Positions 18,942 to 27,851 of a stretch of DNA of 45,575 bases are shown here, piece after piece. The notes beneath the pieces are model-generated. The model worked only from the letters and a program-made list of their open reading frames with translations. It did not search any database and was not told where the DNA came from. Source of the stretch: JBBRWV01 sp038248985 (GTDB taxonomy: Bacteria; Planctomycetota; Phycisphaerae; WQYP01). The position numbers were made by a program, and so were the translations under genes. The stretch covers positions 1 through 45,575 of the forward strand of contig JBBRWV010000008.1 of the NCBI GenBank assembly GCA_038248985.1. Reading direction: 5' to 3'. Every line of letters begins with the position of its first letter. The first letter of the stretch is position 1.

Positions 18942-19487
18942 TTACGCACTTCCATCGCTAGTTTCTGTCGCCTGTGCCGCTCAACCTGCTTGAACGACGC
19001 CCAGCTTCAAAAGGATGAGCGACCATACGTAGCCGCCCATCGATGTTTGTGTGAGTGAGTCCCGCTGCGCGTCGCGGTGCTGAAAAGGCTCGGAGGGCTG
19101 GACCTGACCGCTCGGGGATACTCGGTCACGTGCATCAGGCTTCGGAGGCTTTCCCGCCGCCTGCAAAGGAGATGACATGAGGGTCAGCGACTTTGCAGAG
19201 TGATGTAGCTGTGATTACTAATGCACAGAACGTGCCAATTGGAAATTTACGGGGATACCGAGAAAAAAGTCCCTTATTTTGGGTTTCCCGTCCTATTCGA
19301 GGGAGTCAGCATCCATTTCTTCCATCACCTTTCGTGCAGAACGCACGATGATCCCCTAAAAAGGATTGAAGTATGCAATTAAAGGGTATGAAAATCGCTC
19401 ATTATTGCGAACGTCCCACCCCCCCGCGCAAGCATATTTGCGAAAGCGACGCCTCCCCCCCAACCTTCATTTCCTCGCGCTCAATGC
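18942..19487. other. 546-base spacer with potential RNA structure, no clear gene
   Basis: This spacer lies between the sigma factor start and the end of the next minus-strand gene. It contains nested complementary segments at 19102-19139 (CCTGACCG paired by CGG and TCAGG). It also contains a perfect 8-base inverted repeat CTGCAAAG/CTTTGCAG (19161-19168 and 19191-19198) that encloses AAGGAG and an ATG opening an eight-codon frame. An ATG at 19373 preceded by AAGGA opens a 75-codon frame, but that runs into the neighbouring gene antisense and has no family resemblance. No riboswitch class is recognised. Confidence 0.35.
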
Positions 19488-20498
19488 CTATTTGCGAACG
19501 ACTCGCACCTTCACCGTGTATTCCCCCGGAAATTGGTACGACGCATAGTCCCCCTGCATCGCCATCGAAAAACTCAGGACGCCCGCCTGCTGCACCGTGA
19601 ACTTGTGCTTGCTGCCGACCTTGAAAATAGCGCCCGATGTACCAATACGCGCCGTCAACGCACCGCCTGGAATATTGCCCGGCTGCGTCATGCCGAAGTT
19701 CGACCCGCCATCCGGCGTCGAGGACTGGTTGTTGCCCCACGGCGTCATCGTGATGGACCCCGTGGCGGTGATGAACACCTGGTCGCCCTTGTTCAGCTTG
19801 ATGCTAGTGGCTTCAAACTGCCGGGTCTGCATAAGCGTCCCGCTGACGGTGACCGTCTTGCGAACTTCCTCGGCTTCGGCGGCATCGCGCTGCGCCTTGC
19901 GAATGTCGCCCAGTTTGACCGTCAGTGTGCCGTACGCGCTGGACACATCAAACGATTGATTCTTAATCCGTCCCACGATCGTAAACTGCGGGGTGGAAAT
20001 GATATCCTCGCGCACCCACTCGGTGGCTTCCTCGCCATCCGACGCGCCCTGCTGCTCAAACTCCTCGATCAACTTCTGCAGCCGCGTTTGTTTTTCCGCC
20101 TCCGCCGTCTTGAGATACTTTTCGAGCTCCGGTTTGATTTCCGGCCCCATTTTGGACAGCGCTTGCGCCGCCTTTTGCCGCTCCGCAAAGCCATCCGCCG
20201 CCAGATCGGCCACCAGATCCTCAATCTTCTTGAGCAACTCCGGATGGCTCTGCAGCCCCGGCGTGAGCGACCGAATACTTTCGATGGGCACTTTGAGCGT
20301 CCCAAACTGCGTTTCGACGTCAATGGCCGAGGTGGAAATATTCCCCGTCAATACGGAGCCATCCATCAAGTGGAGCCGCAGGACGGCTGGTGGTTTGGCA
20401 ACGGGTTGTGTGGTGGGTGTCTGGCCGGAAAGGACAGCGACGGCAGCCGCTACGAAAACGGCCATGGCCAATGCGGGAAAAACACGTGTGCGCATCAT
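19488..20498 (-). CDS. Secreted protein with duplicated small beta-domains and a C-terminal PA-IL-like sandwich
   Basis: This 336-residue protein has an N-terminal signal peptide (about 1-26) followed by a Thr/Pro/Gln linker. A short beta-domain appears twice. The first copy is VLRLHLMDGSVLTGNI with FGTLKVPIESIRSL; the second is PQFTIVGRIKNQ with YGTLTVKLGDIRKA. Between them is a charged helical stretch (about 105-170). The last ~120 residues, with the segment IKLNKGDQVFITATGSITM, the ARIGTSGAIFKVG strand and GVLSFSMAMQGD, resemble the PA-IL/LecA-type sugar-binding sandwich. The start at 20498 is supported by GGAG five to six bases upstream. Function is unknown; a surface carbohydrate-binding role is plausible. 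Confidence 0.7.
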   Translation of the reverse strand: MMRTRVFPALAMAVFVAAAVAVLSGQTPTTQPVAKPPAVLRLHLMDGSVLTGNISTSAIDVETQFGTLKVPIESIRSLTPGLQSHPELLKKIEDLVADLAADGFAERQKAAQALSKMGPEIKPELEKYLKTAEAEKQTRLQKLIEEFEQQGASDGEEATEWVREDIISTPQFTIVGRIKNQSFDVSSAYGTLTVKLGDIRKAQRDAAEAEEVRKTVTVSGTLMQTRQFEATSIKLNKGDQVFITATGSITMTPWGNNQSSTPDGGSNFGMTQPGNIPGGALTARIGTSGAIFKVGSKHKFTVQQAGVLSFSMAMQGDYASYQFPGEYTVKVRVVRK

Positions 20499-20613
20499 GA
20501 AGTTCTCCAAGCAAGTACATTCTGTGGCGGACAACCGCCATCTTCTACCACAGGCGAGGCTGAAACGCACGAAAAAATTCCCGCCCAAATCGCCCTGCAT
20601 ATTTGTATGAGGC

Positions 20614-22257
20614 TCAGGGGAGCAGTGCTACCCCCGTCATCTCCTGGGGCTGTGCTATTCCCAAAATTTTCAGCGCCGTCGGAGCGATATCCGCCAGCCG
20701 TCCGCCCTTAGGGAGCTGAATGTTCGAGTTTCTGAAGCGCTCGTCCACGACGATCAGCGGAACATCGAAAGTTGTGTGCGCCGTGTGGGGGCAATCATGG
20801 ATCGGGTCCCACATCTGCTCGCAGTTGCCGTGATCGGCCGTCACGATGAGGGCGCCGCCTTTCGCCAGAACGGCATCGACGATCTTGCCGACACACAGAT
20901 CGACGCATTCGATGGCCTGAATCGCCGCAGGAAGCTTGCCCGTGTGGCCCACCATGTCGCCATTGGCAAAGTTGACGATGTACACGTCGTATTTGTTCAA
21001 AGCAATGGCGTCCAGCACCACCTGCGCCACCTTCGCCGCCGACATCTCCGGGGCAAGATCATACGTCTTGATATCCTTGCGGCTGTGGGCACCGCGGATT
21101 TCCTCCCCCGCAAATGCGCCGATGCCATCCATCGTAACTTTGTCCACCTTGCGGGGCTCACTGTAGTCGTCGAAAAAGAATGTGACGTGCGGAAACTTTT
21201 CGGTCTCCGCGGAGCGGAGCTGCGTCCGGCCCTGTGCCGCGAGCACTTCGCCGAAAATATGCGCCATCTTCTCGGGCTTGTCGAAGATCACGTGGACCGG
21301 AAGGCCTTCTTCATAACCCGCCATCGTGGCGAAATAGAGATTTTTGGGATGATTCGGCCGCGCAAATCCCGTAGTGGTCCAGTTGGGCTCCAACGCAATT
21401 TGCGCATCATCGTAGACAAACGCCTTCGTAATCTCGCGCGGGCGATCACCGCGATAGTTGAAAAAGATCACCGTGTCGTTATCAGAGATTTTTCCACCCT
21501 TGCCGATGACCGACGGCGTGACGAATTCATCGCCCGTGCGCGATGTGTCCGATGCGTTGGCGTAGTAATGCGTCAGCGCCGCCGCAGTCGTTGTGTAGGC
21601 CACGCCCTTGTTTTCCGCCAGCAGTTCGTACGAGGCCTGAACGCGTTCCCACCGGTTGTCGCGGTCCATGGCATAGAAGCGCCCGATCATCGTCGCGATC
21701 CGCCCCACACCAATCTCCTGGATTTTCGTTTCGAGCGCGGGAATGAAGCGCGTCGCGCCTGTCGGCGCCGTGTCGCGGCCATCCGTGATGATGTGAAATA
21801 GCACGCGGTCCGCCGGAAAGTTCTGCCGCTTGGCCATCTCGAGAATCGCATAGGAATGCTCTTGGTCCGAATGGACGCGGCCATCGGAGCACAGACCAAG
21901 AATATGCACATTGCTGTTGAACTGCTCCGCATGCGCGAACGCCTCAAGCAATGTGTTATTCTTGAAAAATGAGCCGTCGCGGATGCGCCGGGTGATGCGC
22001 ATCGTTTCCTGATCGACGATGCGCCCGGCGCCGATGTTCTGGTGCCCCACCTCTGAATTGCCCATGACTCCTGCCGGCAGCCCCACATCCTCGCCGGAGG
22101 TGTGAATCAGGACGTTGGGGTAATCGCGCATAAGCCGATCATCGACGGGGTGTTTGGCCAATTTGATGGCATTGAATGCGTCGTGCGACGGATTGGGATT
22201 CTGGCCCCAGCCATCACGAACGATCAGGACGAAGGGAACTTTGTTGGCTATCGACAT
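20614..22257 (-). CDS. gpmI: 2,3-bisphosphoglycerate-independent phosphoglycerate mutase
   Basis: This enzyme interconverts 3- and 2-phosphoglycerate in glycolysis with two Mn ions and a phospho-serine intermediate. The 547-residue protein has the metal Asp in VLIVRDGWG (D15) and the catalytic Ser68 in MGNSEVGHQNIGAG. It also has SDGRVHSDQEH, HIITDGRDTAP, FFNYRGDRPREI and the C-terminal metal sites NFANGDMVGHTG and VTADHGNCEQM. AGGAG about eight bases upstream selects ATG 22257; a nine-residue extension to 22284 is unlikely. It is slightly longer than the usual ~510 residues. It is probably a single-gene unit, with a secreted protein gene 87 bases upstream on the same strand. Confidence 0.95.
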   Translation of the reverse strand: MSIANKVPFVLIVRDGWGQNPNPSHDAFNAIKLAKHPVDDRLMRDYPNVLIHTSGEDVGLPAGVMGNSEVGHQNIGAGRIVDQETMRITRRIRDGSFFKNNTLLEAFAHAEQFNSNVHILGLCSDGRVHSDQEHSYAILEMAKRQNFPADRVLFHIITDGRDTAPTGATRFIPALETKIQEIGVGRIATMIGRFYAMDRDNRWERVQASYELLAENKGVAYTTTAAALTHYYANASDTSRTGDEFVTPSVIGKGGKISDNDTVIFFNYRGDRPREITKAFVYDDAQIALEPNWTTTGFARPNHPKNLYFATMAGYEEGLPVHVIFDKPEKMAHIFGEVLAAQGRTQLRSAETEKFPHVTFFFDDYSEPRKVDKVTMDGIGAFAGEEIRGAHSRKDIKTYDLAPEMSAAKVAQVVLDAIALNKYDVYIVNFANGDMVGHTGKLPAAIQAIECVDLCVGKIVDAVLAKGGALIVTADHGNCEQMWDPIHDCPHTAHTTFDVPLIVVDERFRNSNIQLPKGGRLADIAPTALKILGIAQPQEMTGVALLP

Positions 22258-22344
22258 GGGGGATGACTCCTGTGGACAAGGCACCGCAAAATGAAGGGGG
22301 CAAGTATAGCGGCTGGCGCGTCCACGCGGAATCGGTCAAGCAGG

Positions 22345-23325
22345 TCAGTCTTTCTTGCGCATGAGCGCGAGAAGGCTGCGGACCTGCTCATGCACCGCAG
22401 GGCTCGCGGTGATGTAGAGCTTGCCGTTGTAGTAGGCGACCGTGCTGGATTTGCCGCCCGCGCCTTTCCATGTATCTCGGCCGCAGGCGCTTTGAATGAC
22501 TTTGATGACGGCCGCGGCGGCGGAGTTGTCGTCGGGCGCGGTGGTGGTGGCTGGGGTGGAGGCGGATTTGAGCAGGTCTTTGATGTCGTACGCCTGGGTC
22601 CGATCGCGCCGATGGCGGCGCAGGATGTCAATAAAATGCGCAATCTGGTCATGGCTTTCTTCGACTTGGTTGACGATGAGGCAGCCGTTGAGAATACGAA
22701 TCGAGCCAATGGTGCCACCCGCATCACGCCACGATTCGGGTTGAATCGTGGCTTTGATCAGTTCGGTAAGGTTGGCAGCGATCTCGGCGGCGCCTTCGCC
22801 GTTGGGTTCGAGGTCGACGAACATGAAGGTGGTGTCATAGATACGAGTTACTTGATATTTCACGGATTCAAAGTCATCGCGCGTGGAAATATCAAGCACA
22901 TTTTCGCTCACGTGGTAACGCAGGCCGACGGTTCCTTTTCCCGCCTCATCAAGGAGATTCTGCAGGACTCGGCCCGCGGGTACATCCTTAATATGTGCCG
23001 TGACCCCGACGTCCGTCTTGACCCCGCACTCTTTGATGGCGTCCCAATTGATCTGGACGTTGATGTCCGCCACCTTGACCCATTGCTCGATGGCTTTATC
23101 GAGCGGCATCGCCGTGACATCGAATTTGGGCAAAGGCTTGTCCAGGGCCTTCATCAACTGCGTTCTAGCGGCGGATTTAGTCGCGGACTGTTGAAGATTT
23201 GCGATGCCCGAAATGAGTTCACCCTCCATACGCGGCGGTACGGTGAAGCAATCCGTTTGGGCGACGGCGATGCCCGCGACGAGTGCCAGGACTCCGCTGG
23301 CGAGGTAAACAAATGCAGTCTTCAT
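22345..23325 (-). CDS. Secreted protein with secretin/STN-like short domains
   Basis: The 326-residue protein has a signal peptide (about 1-23, ending GIAVAQ). It then has the pattern of a secretin N-terminal short domain: FDVTAMPLDKAIEQW, INVQINWDAIKE and a VPAGRVLQNLLDEA helix. A second similar region (IRILNGCLIVNQ, ESHDQIAHFIDILRRHRR) follows, and then a Thr/Ala-rich linker. The last part (AYYNGKLYITASPAVHEQVRSLL) repeats the same fold. No secretin pore domain follows, so it is not a complete secretin. GGGAGG five bases before the ATG supports 23325. It is divergent from recN. The role may be periplasmic scaffolding. Confidence 0.65.
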   Translation of the reverse strand: MKTAFVYLASGVLALVAGIAVAQTDCFTVPPRMEGELISGIANLQQSATKSAARTQLMKALDKPLPKFDVTAMPLDKAIEQWVKVADINVQINWDAIKECGVKTDVGVTAHIKDVPAGRVLQNLLDEAGKGTVGLRYHVSENVLDISTRDDFESVKYQVTRIYDTTFMFVDLEPNGEGAAEIAANLTELIKATIQPESWRDAGGTIGSIRILNGCLIVNQVEESHDQIAHFIDILRRHRRDRTQAYDIKDLLKSASTPATTTAPDDNSAAAAVIKVIQSACGRDTWKGAGGKSSTVAYYNGKLYITASPAVHEQVRSLLALMRKKD

Positions 23326-23416
23326 AATGGCCTCCCTTGGCAAGCGTGCCGATCATATCCGATGGACACGAAGGAAGTCCCGTTCTTTTCTGCCGCGCTT
23401 TTTGTACGGTATCCGT

Positions 23417-23422
23417 TACAAT
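23417..23422 (+). promoter_or_regulatory. Candidate -10 element (TACAAT) for recN
   Basis: CCGTTACAAT ends 30 bases before the recN start codon. The same CCGTTACAAT string precedes aroA at nearly the same distance. No good -35 hexamer is visible at 17 bases, so this is a weak or activator-dependent candidate. Confidence 0.35.
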
Positions 23423-23452
23423 CTGCGGGAACTTCGCCAAAGAGGGTTTTCC

Positions 23453-25282
23453 GTGCTGCGTGAACTTCATATTCAGAACCTGGCCGTCATTCAGGACATC
23501 ACCGTGGAATTGCACGCCGGCCTAAATTGTTTCACCGGCCAGACCGGGGCGGGAAAGTCGCTGGTGATCGGTGCCCTGGAAATTCTGCTGGGGCTGCGGC
23601 AGCCGACGGATATGCTGCGCAAAGGCGCTGCCGAGGGGCGCGTCACCGGGGTCTTTCATATCAAATCCGAGAATATTCGCCAGGAAATTGCCAACGCAAC
23701 GGATCTGCCGGTGGAGAAGGAACCCGAACTGATCATTGCCCGCCGACTCTTCGAATCCGGCCGCACGTCCTCTTCCTTAAACGGCAACCCCATCACCGGG
23801 GCGATGCTCAAGCAGGTGGGGGAGATACTCGTGGATGTGCATGGCCAGCACGATGCTCAATTCCTGCTGAAGCCGGCCAATCAGCTGGCCGTGATCGATG
23901 AGTTTGGCGGAAGCGTGCCCCAGCGGCAGCAGTTTTCCGAACTGTATCATCAGCGGCAGGCGTTGCTGGGCCAGCAACAGGAATTGACGGCATCCCGCAC
24001 GTTGCGCAAGCAGCAACTCGAGTTGTACGAGTTCCAAGCCAAAGAAATCGATGAGGCGGAACTGATACCAGGCGAGCATGACCAGTTGGAATCCCGCAAC
24101 CGCGTGCTCTCCAATCTGGAAAAAATCAAAAATACCGCTAGCGCAACGTACGGTGCCTTGTATGAAGAAGAGGGCTCCATCATTGAGCGACTGAAGGGGA
24201 CTGTGGCAATTCTGCTGGAACTGGCAGAGTTGGATGAATCGCTCAAGCCGCTTGCCGAACAGGTCAAAGAGGCGACCGTCAATCTCGATGATGGCGCATT
24301 CACGTTGCGCCGCTATACCGATCGCCTGGAGATTGATCCGGAGGAACTGGCAGAGAATTCCTCGCGTTTGAATCTGCTCAATCGGATCATCGACAAATAC
24401 ACCGGCCGCGTCGCCGGCGCTGGGCTGGACGAGGTGCTGACCTATCGCCAGCAGATCGGCGAAAAAATTGCCGAGTTGCGGATACAGGATCAGGATTACT
24501 CGACGATCGGCGAGCAGATTGCCAAACTGGAGAAACAATTACGCACGGTGGGGGAGCAACTCACGAAGTTGCGCAAGAAAGCCGCTGAAAAATTGATGCC
24601 CCTCGTGCATGGACAGTTGGGCGACCTGGGTATGAAGGAAGCAAAATTCCTGATTGAGTTTCAATCGCTGGCGATCGATCTGGGTGGCCCGCCGACCGCG
24701 GACGGGGCACGCAAAACCAAAATCGAAAATCGGAAACCTCTCTCATCAGAACCGTCGCCGCTAACGACTGCGGATTTCTCCACCGCCTCCGGGCTGGAAA
24801 CAGTCGAATTCATGATCGCCCCAAACCCCGGACAACCCGCGCGGCCCCTCCGCAGAATCGCCTCCGGCGGCGAACTGTCACGGGTGATGCTCGCGCTCAA
24901 GTCGATCCTCGCACAGGCCGATCGCGTCAGCGTCCTGGTGTTTGATGAAATTGATGCGAATGTGGGCGGGCGCATGGGCACGATCATCGGTGAGAAACTG
25001 CGGGCGCTTGCCGGCGTCCATCAGGTCTTGTGCATCACCCACTTGCCACAGATCGCCGCCTTTGCCGATCGTCACTTGACGATCCGCAAGAAAACGGACG
25101 GGAAGGAAACCGCCACGACCGTCAATGTCATGGAGGGCGAGGTGCGGGTACGCGAACTCGCGGAAATGATCACCGGCAAGGATGTGACGGAAACGAGCCT
25201 GGCGCAGGCACGCGAACTCATGGGCGTGGCGCAACCTGCCGTCCCGAAACTGCCCAAGGGATTTAAGGCAAAGTCCGGCTAA
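23453..25282 (+). CDS. recN: DNA repair protein RecN
   Basis: RecN is an SMC-like ATPase acting in double-strand break repair. The 609-residue protein has the N-terminal LRELHIQNLAVI and Walker A GQTGAGKS (K35), then LVDVHGQHDAQFLL. A long central coiled-coil region follows (about 150-400), then the ABC signature ASGGELSRVML and Walker B VLVFDEIDANVGG (D498, E499), with the closing CITHLPQIAAFAD. The start is a GTG at 23453 with AGAGGG upstream; the open frame further upstream is not RecN-like. Odd feature: residues about 413-450 form an extra Lys/Asn/Ser/Thr-rich segment between the coiled coil and the VEFMIAPNPGQP strand, encoded by low-complexity DNA (24713-24736). Confidence 0.95.
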   Translation: MLRELHIQNLAVIQDITVELHAGLNCFTGQTGAGKSLVIGALEILLGLRQPTDMLRKGAAEGRVTGVFHIKSENIRQEIANATDLPVEKEPELIIARRLFESGRTSSSLNGNPITGAMLKQVGEILVDVHGQHDAQFLLKPANQLAVIDEFGGSVPQRQQFSELYHQRQALLGQQQELTASRTLRKQQLELYEFQAKEIDEAELIPGEHDQLESRNRVLSNLEKIKNTASATYGALYEEEGSIIERLKGTVAILLELAELDESLKPLAEQVKEATVNLDDGAFTLRRYTDRLEIDPEELAENSSRLNLLNRIIDKYTGRVAGAGLDEVLTYRQQIGEKIAELRIQDQDYSTIGEQIAKLEKQLRTVGEQLTKLRKKAAEKLMPLVHGQLGDLGMKEAKFLIEFQSLAIDLGGPPTADGARKTKIENRKPLSSEPSPLTTADFSTASGLETVEFMIAPNPGQPARPLRRIASGGELSRVMLALKSILAQADRVSVLVFDEIDANVGGRMGTIIGEKLRALAGVHQVLCITHLPQIAAFADRHLTIRKKTDGKETATTVNVMEGEVRVRELAEMITGKDVTETSLAQARELMGVAQPAVPKLPKGFKAKSG

Positions 25283-25340
25283 AAATCGCGGGTGAGGATG
25301 CCCGCGACCTTGGTAAGATACGCCATGTCGTATCCCCAAA

Positions 25341-26687
25341 ATGCGTTTGCCGGCCAAGTTGATCCTGCTTCCCGTCCTGACCACCTCTAAATGGATGAGC
25401 ACACGCATGCCTGAATCGCCTCTTCCTCCAAAACCGGTCTCGCCTGAGATGTCCTACACCCGCAAGGTGCTGGTCGCAGTCGGCATCTGCATCGTGGCCT
25501 TTCTCCTGACGCTCTTTGTCTACTTTACGGCACAGATATTGGTTCTCTGCTTTGCGGGAATCCTGTTTTCCGTATTTCTTTCGGCCCCTTCCGATCTCCT
25601 GGCCAAGCGCCTGCGGATCCAGCGCATGTGGGCTCTTGTAATGGTGCTGGCCACCCTTTTAATCGTGGTGGTGGGCGGCGGCTACTTCATGGGCTACACG
25701 GTATACAAGCAAGGCGTGCAGCTTTCGCACACTCTGCCCGGCGCGCTAAAACAACTCGAACGCGACCTGCACAAGTATCTCCCTGCGCCGCGCGTGTACG
25801 AAGAACCGGCCGTCACCACGACCACTGCGCCCGCTACGCTCGAAGGCGGCGACAGTTCCACTACCACGATCACGTCGCAGCCTGTCGCAGGTGTTCCGAC
25901 GATGCCCTCCACCCTGCCCCCGCAAACCTGGATGGCCCAAAGAATTGTCGAGCTCCGTAGCGCCGCCACCGACTATGTGATGTCCGAATCATTCCTGCGC
26001 GGGGCCGGAGGTGTTTTGTCGGGCACGATCGGAATCATCGGAAATATCGTGATCGTCTTCGGCGTCGGCCTGTTTTTCGCCATCTCTCCACGCACCTATT
26101 CGGCGGGTGCCGTATTGCTCTTTCCCGTCAAACAGCGGCCGCGCATTCAGCACATCGCTGCTGAAATCGGCACGCAACTTCAGTGGTGGTTTGTCGGGCA
26201 GCTCGGATCCATGCTCTCGGTGGGTCTCCTGGTCTTCATCGGGTTGAAAATCCTGGGAGTGCCGATGGCCATCACCCTGGCGATTCTCGCCGGACTCCTG
26301 AATTTCATCCCCAATTTTGGGCCCATTCTGGCCGCGATCCCTGCCGTACTCGTGGCCTTCGCCCCGCAAGGCGGCGAATCCAATCTCAACCCTGCGCTTG
26401 CCGGCTGGGTCATCGCGATCTACCTGATCGTGCAATTACTGGAAGGATGGGTGATCACCCCCTTCTTCCAGAAAAAAGCCATCGACCTTCCCCCCGCGCT
26501 GATCATCATCGCGCAGGTCATCTGCGCTATTCTGCTGGGCCCCATCGGGCTGCTGCTGGCCACGCCCATCCTCGCTTCCGTTCTGGTCGTCGTCCGCATG
26601 TTGTATGTCGAAGATATTCTGGGCGACAAGCACACCGCAAGTGCCTCGGAACTCGTGGTGAACAAGCCGGTAAAGGCAAAAAAATAG
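25341..26687 (+). CDS. AI-2E family (PerM/YdiK-type) membrane permease
   Basis: The 448-residue polytopic membrane protein has about eight hydrophobic segments. They include an N-terminal pair (about 42-75), a third near 97-118 and a C-terminal bundle. The bundle carries the family hallmark segment AGLLNFIPNFGPILAAIPA, followed by QLLEGWVITPFF and LGPIGLLLATPI. Family members were linked to AI-2 export or Na+/H+ antiport; the substrate is unknown. A Thr/Pro-rich stretch of about 40 residues (about 155-200) interrupts the large extracytoplasmic loop, which is unusual in length. The start is uncertain: 25341, 25395 and 25407 are possible and none has a strong ribosome-binding site. It lies 58 bases after recN and may be co-transcribed. 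Confidence 0.88.
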   Translation: MRLPAKLILLPVLTTSKWMSTRMPESPLPPKPVSPEMSYTRKVLVAVGICIVAFLLTLFVYFTAQILVLCFAGILFSVFLSAPSDLLAKRLRIQRMWALVMVLATLLIVVVGGGYFMGYTVYKQGVQLSHTLPGALKQLERDLHKYLPAPRVYEEPAVTTTTAPATLEGGDSSTTTITSQPVAGVPTMPSTLPPQTWMAQRIVELRSAATDYVMSESFLRGAGGVLSGTIGIIGNIVIVFGVGLFFAISPRTYSAGAVLLFPVKQRPRIQHIAAEIGTQLQWWFVGQLGSMLSVGLLVFIGLKILGVPMAITLAILAGLLNFIPNFGPILAAIPAVLVAFAPQGGESNLNPALAGWVIAIYLIVQLLEGWVITPFFQKKAIDLPPALIIIAQVICAILLGPIGLLLATPILASVLVVVRMLYVEDILGDKHTASASELVVNKPVKAKK

Positions 26688-26744
26688 CGGTTGGCGAGCC
26701 ACGTTCCGCCATGAAATTGCTACGCTTTTTTTGGAGGATATTGC

Positions 26745-27779
26745 ATGAAACGCTACTGGGTTCTGGCGCTGACATCCGTGTTTTCAATCACTGCGGTGAC
26801 GGTGCAGGCCGATGACAATGCCGGGCAACTGATGGGCAAGCGCCGGCCCATGCCCGCCGAAGCCGCTCCCGACGCGGGCGACAAATCCGCGGAAATCAAA
26901 GACGGCCAAATTGCCCAGGCACCCCTGGTCCTCCTGGCCAAACTGGAATCCTCCAAAACCCTCATGCAAACCATGTCCATGCCCCCGATCTACAGCGTGC
27001 AAATCGATCTGGCGGATGTCGAAGCCTTGCGCGGCGCCAAGCCGAGCGCCAAAACGTATCGCTACTCCACGCGCGATCTGGACACCATCCCCCCGGACGG
27101 CTCGCGTGTAATCGTGCTCCTCCGCAGCGAAGAAAATCAGACTTTCATCACCGGCTTGGTCAAAGCGGATGACCCTAAAGTAGCTGCGGTGAAAGATATT
27201 CTCGCCATGCCCATCGGCTGGGAAAAGGGCCAGGACGGCTGGGTCTCGCCTTGGGCGGGTCTGCACGATGCCCAATGGCCCGCCGGGCTGGTTGAAAAAG
27301 GCGCGAAGGCCTGTGTGCGCACCGGCCGCCCTGCCGCTCTCATACCAGAGTCCGTCAAGTTCACCGTGGAGCAGTTGCCCGCGGAAAAAGTGATTAAATG
27401 GAAAAACGATTACGGCGACGGCCTCTTTAAGATCACGCTCAAGAACGAAGGCCAGACCGACGTCACCATCCCCGCCCTGCTCAAAAACGGCGATGCGATA
27501 CTGTGGGAAAAATCACTGGTGATCTTCCACGGCGATCAGCAGCTCCTCCCGCCCGATTCCGCCAAAATTCCCGCCACCGCCAAACCGGTCATCATTCCCG
27601 CAGGACAAAGCGTCTCCGGCACATTCAACACGCTCACCCTCGACGGCATCGACTGGCCCCGCGGCGGCTCGCGCGTCTACTTCGCCTTTGCCCTGCAGGA
27701 CCGCGTCCAGTCCGGATTCTTCTACTACTTTTCCGATCTGCACGATGCGCTACGCGAAAAAAACCGTCCGGGGAAATGA
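26745..27779 (+). CDS. Secreted protein of unknown function
   Basis: The 344-residue protein has a signal peptide (about 1-22, ending VTVQA), then a charged Ala/Pro-rich linker. The first beta-rich domain has SVQIDLADVEALRG and SRVIVLLRSEENQTFITGLV, resembling domains that meter a value against a threshold. The second, Ig-like domain (about 215-335) includes LFKITLKNEGQTDVTIPALL and RVYFAFALQDRV. I do not recognise the family. GGAGGA about seven bases before the ATG supports the start. It sits 57 bases after the permease on the same strand, possibly in one transcript. It is likely periplasmic. Confidence 0.6.
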   Translation: MKRYWVLALTSVFSITAVTVQADDNAGQLMGKRRPMPAEAAPDAGDKSAEIKDGQIAQAPLVLLAKLESSKTLMQTMSMPPIYSVQIDLADVEALRGAKPSAKTYRYSTRDLDTIPPDGSRVIVLLRSEENQTFITGLVKADDPKVAAVKDILAMPIGWEKGQDGWVSPWAGLHDAQWPAGLVEKGAKACVRTGRPAALIPESVKFTVEQLPAEKVIKWKNDYGDGLFKITLKNEGQTDVTIPALLKNGDAILWEKSLVIFHGDQQLLPPDSAKIPATAKPVIIPAGQSVSGTFNTLTLDGIDWPRGGSRVYFAFALQDRVQSGFFYYFSDLHDALREKNRPGK

Positions 27780-27851
27780 CATTTCTCACCCCGCTCCCCT
27801 GCAATTCCTGAACCTGCAGGCATTCTCGAAGTGATTCTCGAAAGGATAGCC

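Noticed and set aside
19373..19600. 75-codon forward frame with AAGGA upstream of its ATG
   Set aside because: Half of it lies antisense to a well-supported secreted-protein gene; Pro/Ser-rich translation and no homology pattern.
22291..23463. 390-codon plus-strand frame opposite the secretin-like gene
   Set aside because: Its complement has a signal peptide, a strong ribosome-binding site and consistent domain patterns; this strand does not.
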